Below are positions 62,301-64,000 of a stretch of DNA of 64,000 bases, piece after piece. A model generated the notes under the pieces. It was not told where the DNA came from. It saw only the letters and a program-made list of their open reading frames with translations, and made no database searches. A program made the translations under genes and the position numbers. This stretch comes from Asterias amurensis (Eukaryota > Echinodermata > Asteroidea > Forcipulatida > Asteriidae). Numbering within the stretch: the first letter of the stretch is position 1; the number at the start of each line of letters is the position of its first letter. The DNA is taken from NCBI RefSeq assembly GCF_032118995.1, contig NC_092665.1, forward strand, positions 12,690,512 to 12,754,511. Direction: 5' to 3'.

Positions 62301-63727
62301 TACATTTAATTTTTTTCTCACTTCTGTTATTCTGGTTGCGAAGCCAAAGTATTCTGGTTGTGAAGCCAAGGACTCTCAGCAAAGCGAACTTTAACCCAAA
62401 TGGAGAGACGACAAGAAAGGAAGAGTCAGTTTTAGATGTTGGAGGAAAACCCCAGAGAATTATTCCAGCATGTCCAAGGAAAACCTTTGCAGTCAGGTTT
62501 GGACTGAAAACCCAATCCACGGCGTGGTTTGAACCGGGTGGAAGGAGAGGAAAGATACCACTACACCAACCTGCCCACATGATCACTGATGTTTGCACCT
62601 GGGCCCAATTTCATAGAGCTGCTAAGCACAAAAATTTGCTAAGCATGAAATTTCTTCCATGGTAAAAACAGGATTACCAACCAAATTTCAATTTGTTGCA
62701 TATTCCTTGTTACTGTATCCAGCTGTTGTTTGCTCATCCTGAAAATCACGTTGAAATTTGGTTGGTACTGTTTTTATCAAGGAAGAAATTGCATGCTGAG
62801 CAAATTTTCATCCCTTAATAATTGTGCCATTTTTTCTGAAGCAAGTATTTAGCAAAAAGTGCAGAGGATTGTTTCAACCGTACCTGAATGATGCCTGTCT
62901 CGTTGTTTGCATGCATGATGGTTACCAGACAGGTCGTAGGTCGTAGGGCAGCAATGATGTCACTGACCTCAACATGACCCGTGAGCTTTGAAGCTGGCAC
63001 AAAGGTCACCACTACGAAAAAAATAAGAATTGAGGGATGAGGAAGGGTCAATCAAAGAGAACTGTTGTTTCTATACCAATGTTAATCCACAATAGAAGAG
63101 TTTTTAATTGCAAGGGGATAAATAACTTCAACTAGACCAGTCTTGTGTCTTAACACTTTAATCATAGAGAAAGGACAAGTCTCTATGCTTTAATCAACTT
63201 AAACATTTGATACAAGACCAAACATATCTTTTTATTTTAATATACGTGTAGGCTGAACTGTTTAGGGTGATCTTTGGACTTGAAAAATGGAATCGCCATA
63301 AAGTTTTAAAAAGCATAAATTTACCAGACTTTTTGCAAAACACCAGACTGCAAGGTTGTAGGGTTACTCGCCCGTAGTTTACTCTCCTACTGTTGGTAAA
63401 GGTTTTCCAGCATGGTTTAGCCTAAGGGCTAAGGACACATCGTCATGCTTTCAAAATAACTTTGTGTATAATTACTTTTTAACCACACCAAAAAAGAAAT
63501 TGTTTTAAAAATAAAATGTAACTGTTTTATTTACCGACTTGTCGCTCATCAGCCAGTTGTTCAAGTACTAGTTTGATGGAGTCGTGCTCCAAGTTGGACG
63601 TGATCACATGGGGGAGGAATCTATGCTGATTGGTCGGTCTGACTCCGAGGCTCGGGTCACCGGGGTCGAGCTGAGGAAAAGTCTTCCAGAAATGTTGGAG
63701 CGCAGTGTGGATCACCATGTTGTTAGT
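56336..63727 (-). CDS. SCLY: Selenocysteine lyase, 5' end beyond the window
   Basis: Nine exons in order of translation: 63535-63727, 62884-63011, 62097-62258, 60749-60855, 59712-59748, 58486-58569, 57666-57768, 56914-56989, 56336-56492 (1047 nt, 348 residues plus stop). All frames join. The enzyme is a PLP-dependent, NifS-like class V aminotransferase that turns selenocysteine into alanine and selenide for selenoprotein synthesis. Motifs: [27 protein letters not shown] (PLP-binding Asp), [12 protein letters not shown] (PLP lysine), [22 protein letters not shown], and VGAACHSE with the catalytic cysteine. The C-terminus [13 protein letters not shown] matches animal SCLY. A second cysteine follows the catalytic one by six residues (CHSESQC). 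About 80-100 N-terminal residues are missing, by comparison with the usual length of 440 or so. Confidence 0.94.
57478..57610 (-). repeat. tRNA-Leu-like SINE S3 head
   Basis: On the minus strand: GGCCGAGTGGTCTAATGCAC, CTCAAGCTCTGGTGGCC (anticodon and variable arm region) and GGGTTCGAATCCCAGTC. It closely resembles a tRNA-Leu but the stems do not pair cleanly and SINE-like sequence continues. In an SCLY intron. Confidence 0.55.
57868..58263 (-). mobile_element. MITE family A, in an SCLY intron
   Basis: Complete reverse copy, TTAA-bounded. It carries a duplicated end motif (GGACACTATTGGTCATGTTG followed by GTAATTACTC). Confidence 0.85.
58640..58770 (+). repeat. Repeat family M, in an SCLY intron
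   Basis: Partner of 46870-47010: AACATCCTTTTCCTCTTGC, CACACCTGTAATCTCCATGT, CCCAGGCAGATTAACTGCTC. Confidence 0.6.
58880..59165 (+). repeat. tRNA-derived SINE S2
   Basis: AAGTGTCGTGGCCGAGCGGT, TTAAGAGCACCAAATTCAAA and TCCCTGGCTGTGGCAGC match the copy at 32757. The B box segment is deleted here. Ends with GACTTCGATACTAA written twice. In an SCLY intron. Confidence 0.75.
59281..59404. repeat. Perfect 62-bp tandem duplication
   Basis: AGATGCAAATGTTGGAAGCT through CAGGCCTGATACTCC occurs twice with no mismatch I can see. A very recent event, or an assembly artefact. In an SCLY intron. Confidence 0.85.
60175..60408. mobile_element. Foldback MITE family B2
   Basis: GGGCCCAATTTCAG at the left (one AGAGCTGC block lost) and AGCTCTATGAAATTGGGCCC at the right. 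Internal arms with ACTGGATTACCAACC. In an SCLY intron. Confidence 0.8.
60430..60715 (+). repeat. GAGGATT microsatellite and dispersed-array units
   Basis: (GATTGAG)n interrupted twice by GACTGTGTACTGT (60433-60510), followed by units like those in DDX19 intron 11 (GGTCAGACAGTAGGAGGGTT, TGTGTAGATGTAGTCACC). In an SCLY intron next to exon 60749-60855. Confidence 0.7.
61096..61461 (-). mobile_element. MITE family D, abutting a family A copy
   Basis: TTTAAAGCCATTATACACTT to GTGTCCAATGGCTTTAA. Its right TTAA (61458-61461) also serves as the left TTAA of the family A element next to it. Confidence 0.8.
61458..62008 (-). mobile_element. MITE family A carrying a nested family C element
   Basis: Family A runs from TTAAAGGCATGACACGATTG to AATGTGTCC, is interrupted, and resumes with AGTGTCTTTAA. 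The interruption is the family C element listed next. Confidence 0.85.
61852..61997. mobile_element. MITE family C, nested in family A
   Basis: About 146 bp: CGTCGATTTCACGAAACTCT at the left and, inverted from the right, GGGGTCGATTTCACAAAGAG; inside, TTAGGAC / GTCCTAA blocks. It inserted about 10 bp from the end of the family A copy, so it is the younger of the two. Confidence 0.8.
62345..62585 (-). repeat. tRNA-derived SINE S5
   Basis: On the minus strand the head has GGCAGGTTGGTGTAGTGGTA (A box) and CACCCGGTTCAAACCACGCC (B box), then a body with AACCTGACTGCAAAGGTTTT. A TTCTGGTTG-GAAGCCAA pair repeats at the distal end. In an SCLY intron; single copy in the window. Confidence 0.6.
62600..62815. 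mobile_element. Foldback MITE family B2, right end missing
   Basis: GGGCCCAATTTCATAGAGCT and CTAAGCACAAAAATTTGC at the left; the right arm stops after CATGCTGAGCAAATTTTCAT. In an SCLY intron. Confidence 0.75.
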
Positions 63728-63809
63728 CTTTAAGAATGATAAGTTGAAGAGATTATGATACAACAATCAATTTTTTTAAACATTTTTTATGATCAGCTTT
63801 CGTCATTCA

Positions 63810-63960
63810 CCAGGGCCTAATCACATCACGATGCTTAGCACAGAAGTATCTTGCTAAGCAAGTATTCTAAACAAGAGAAAATAGAGTTAGCTGTTGCATA
63901 CTGCTTACCAACCAAAAGGATTTATGGTATAAATGCAAACAGTATGGCCTGACATTTCTG
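63810..63960. mobile_element. Diverged B2-type element
   Basis: CAGGGCCTAATCACATCACG, TGCTTAGCACAG and TTGCTAAGCAAGTATTC recall B2, followed by GTTGCATACTGCTTACCAACC. The last 40 bp of the window again show a GGGTCAAAACGTCAG motif like families L and Q. Confidence 0.45.
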
Positions 63961-64000
63961 TCTCTAGAAAGACTCGGCTAGGGTCAAAACGTCAGTCCAT

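Overview
This is an animal nuclear genome window: spliced genes with canonical introns, AT-rich intergenic DNA, tRNA-derived SINEs and many copies of short non-autonomous DNA transposons (MITEs). Gene content (tandem secreted C-type lectins, GPI-type alkaline phosphatases, a DDX19/DBP5 helicase, a selenocysteine lyase) and the repeat landscape suit an invertebrate deuterostome. My best guess is an echinoderm, probably a sea star, but that rests on general resemblance and not on a search.

Layout. 1-4000: repeats only (MITEs, a SINE, palindromes). 4000-10000: three tandem intronless C-type lectin genes on the minus strand, each a signal peptide + CTLD + C-terminal PAN/apple-like cysteine domain, plus two truncated gene tails left by unequal exchange; the second and third units are about 99% identical over 1.87 kb at an offset of exactly 2100 bp. 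10.9-22.6 kb: a complete ten-exon alkaline phosphatase gene (+). 24.1-36.1 kb: a second complete ten-exon alkaline phosphatase (-), convergent with the first, with the same intron phases and nearly the same exon lengths; both encode 537 residues. 36.2-42.2 kb: repeats. 42.2-51.6 kb: a complete twelve-exon DDX19/DBP5-type DEAD-box helicase (+), 519 residues. 51.6-56.3 kb: repeats and a 118-bp minisatellite. 56.3-63.7 kb: the last nine exons of selenocysteine lyase (-), whose 5' end lies beyond the right edge.

The genes are not an operon and do not form one pathway. The lectin array and the alkaline phosphatase pair are local gene families encoding secreted or surface proteins. DDX19 (mRNA export at the nuclear pore) and SCLY (selenium recovery) are single-copy housekeeping genes, convergent with each other.

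Repeats fill much of the remainder. I label the families A to Q and S1 to S5; these names are mine. Family A (about 385 bp, TTAA-bounded, inverted ends, central palindrome) has about twenty copies and fragments. The least expected signal is a dispersed element (family Q; copies near 13.9, 22.0 and 47.5 kb) that on one strand carries a near-perfect replica of the metazoan histone mRNA 3'-end: a GGCTCT-TTTC-AGAGCC stem-loop, ACCA-like tail and a purine-rich AAAAGAGA box. One copy has a compensatory base-pair change in the stem.
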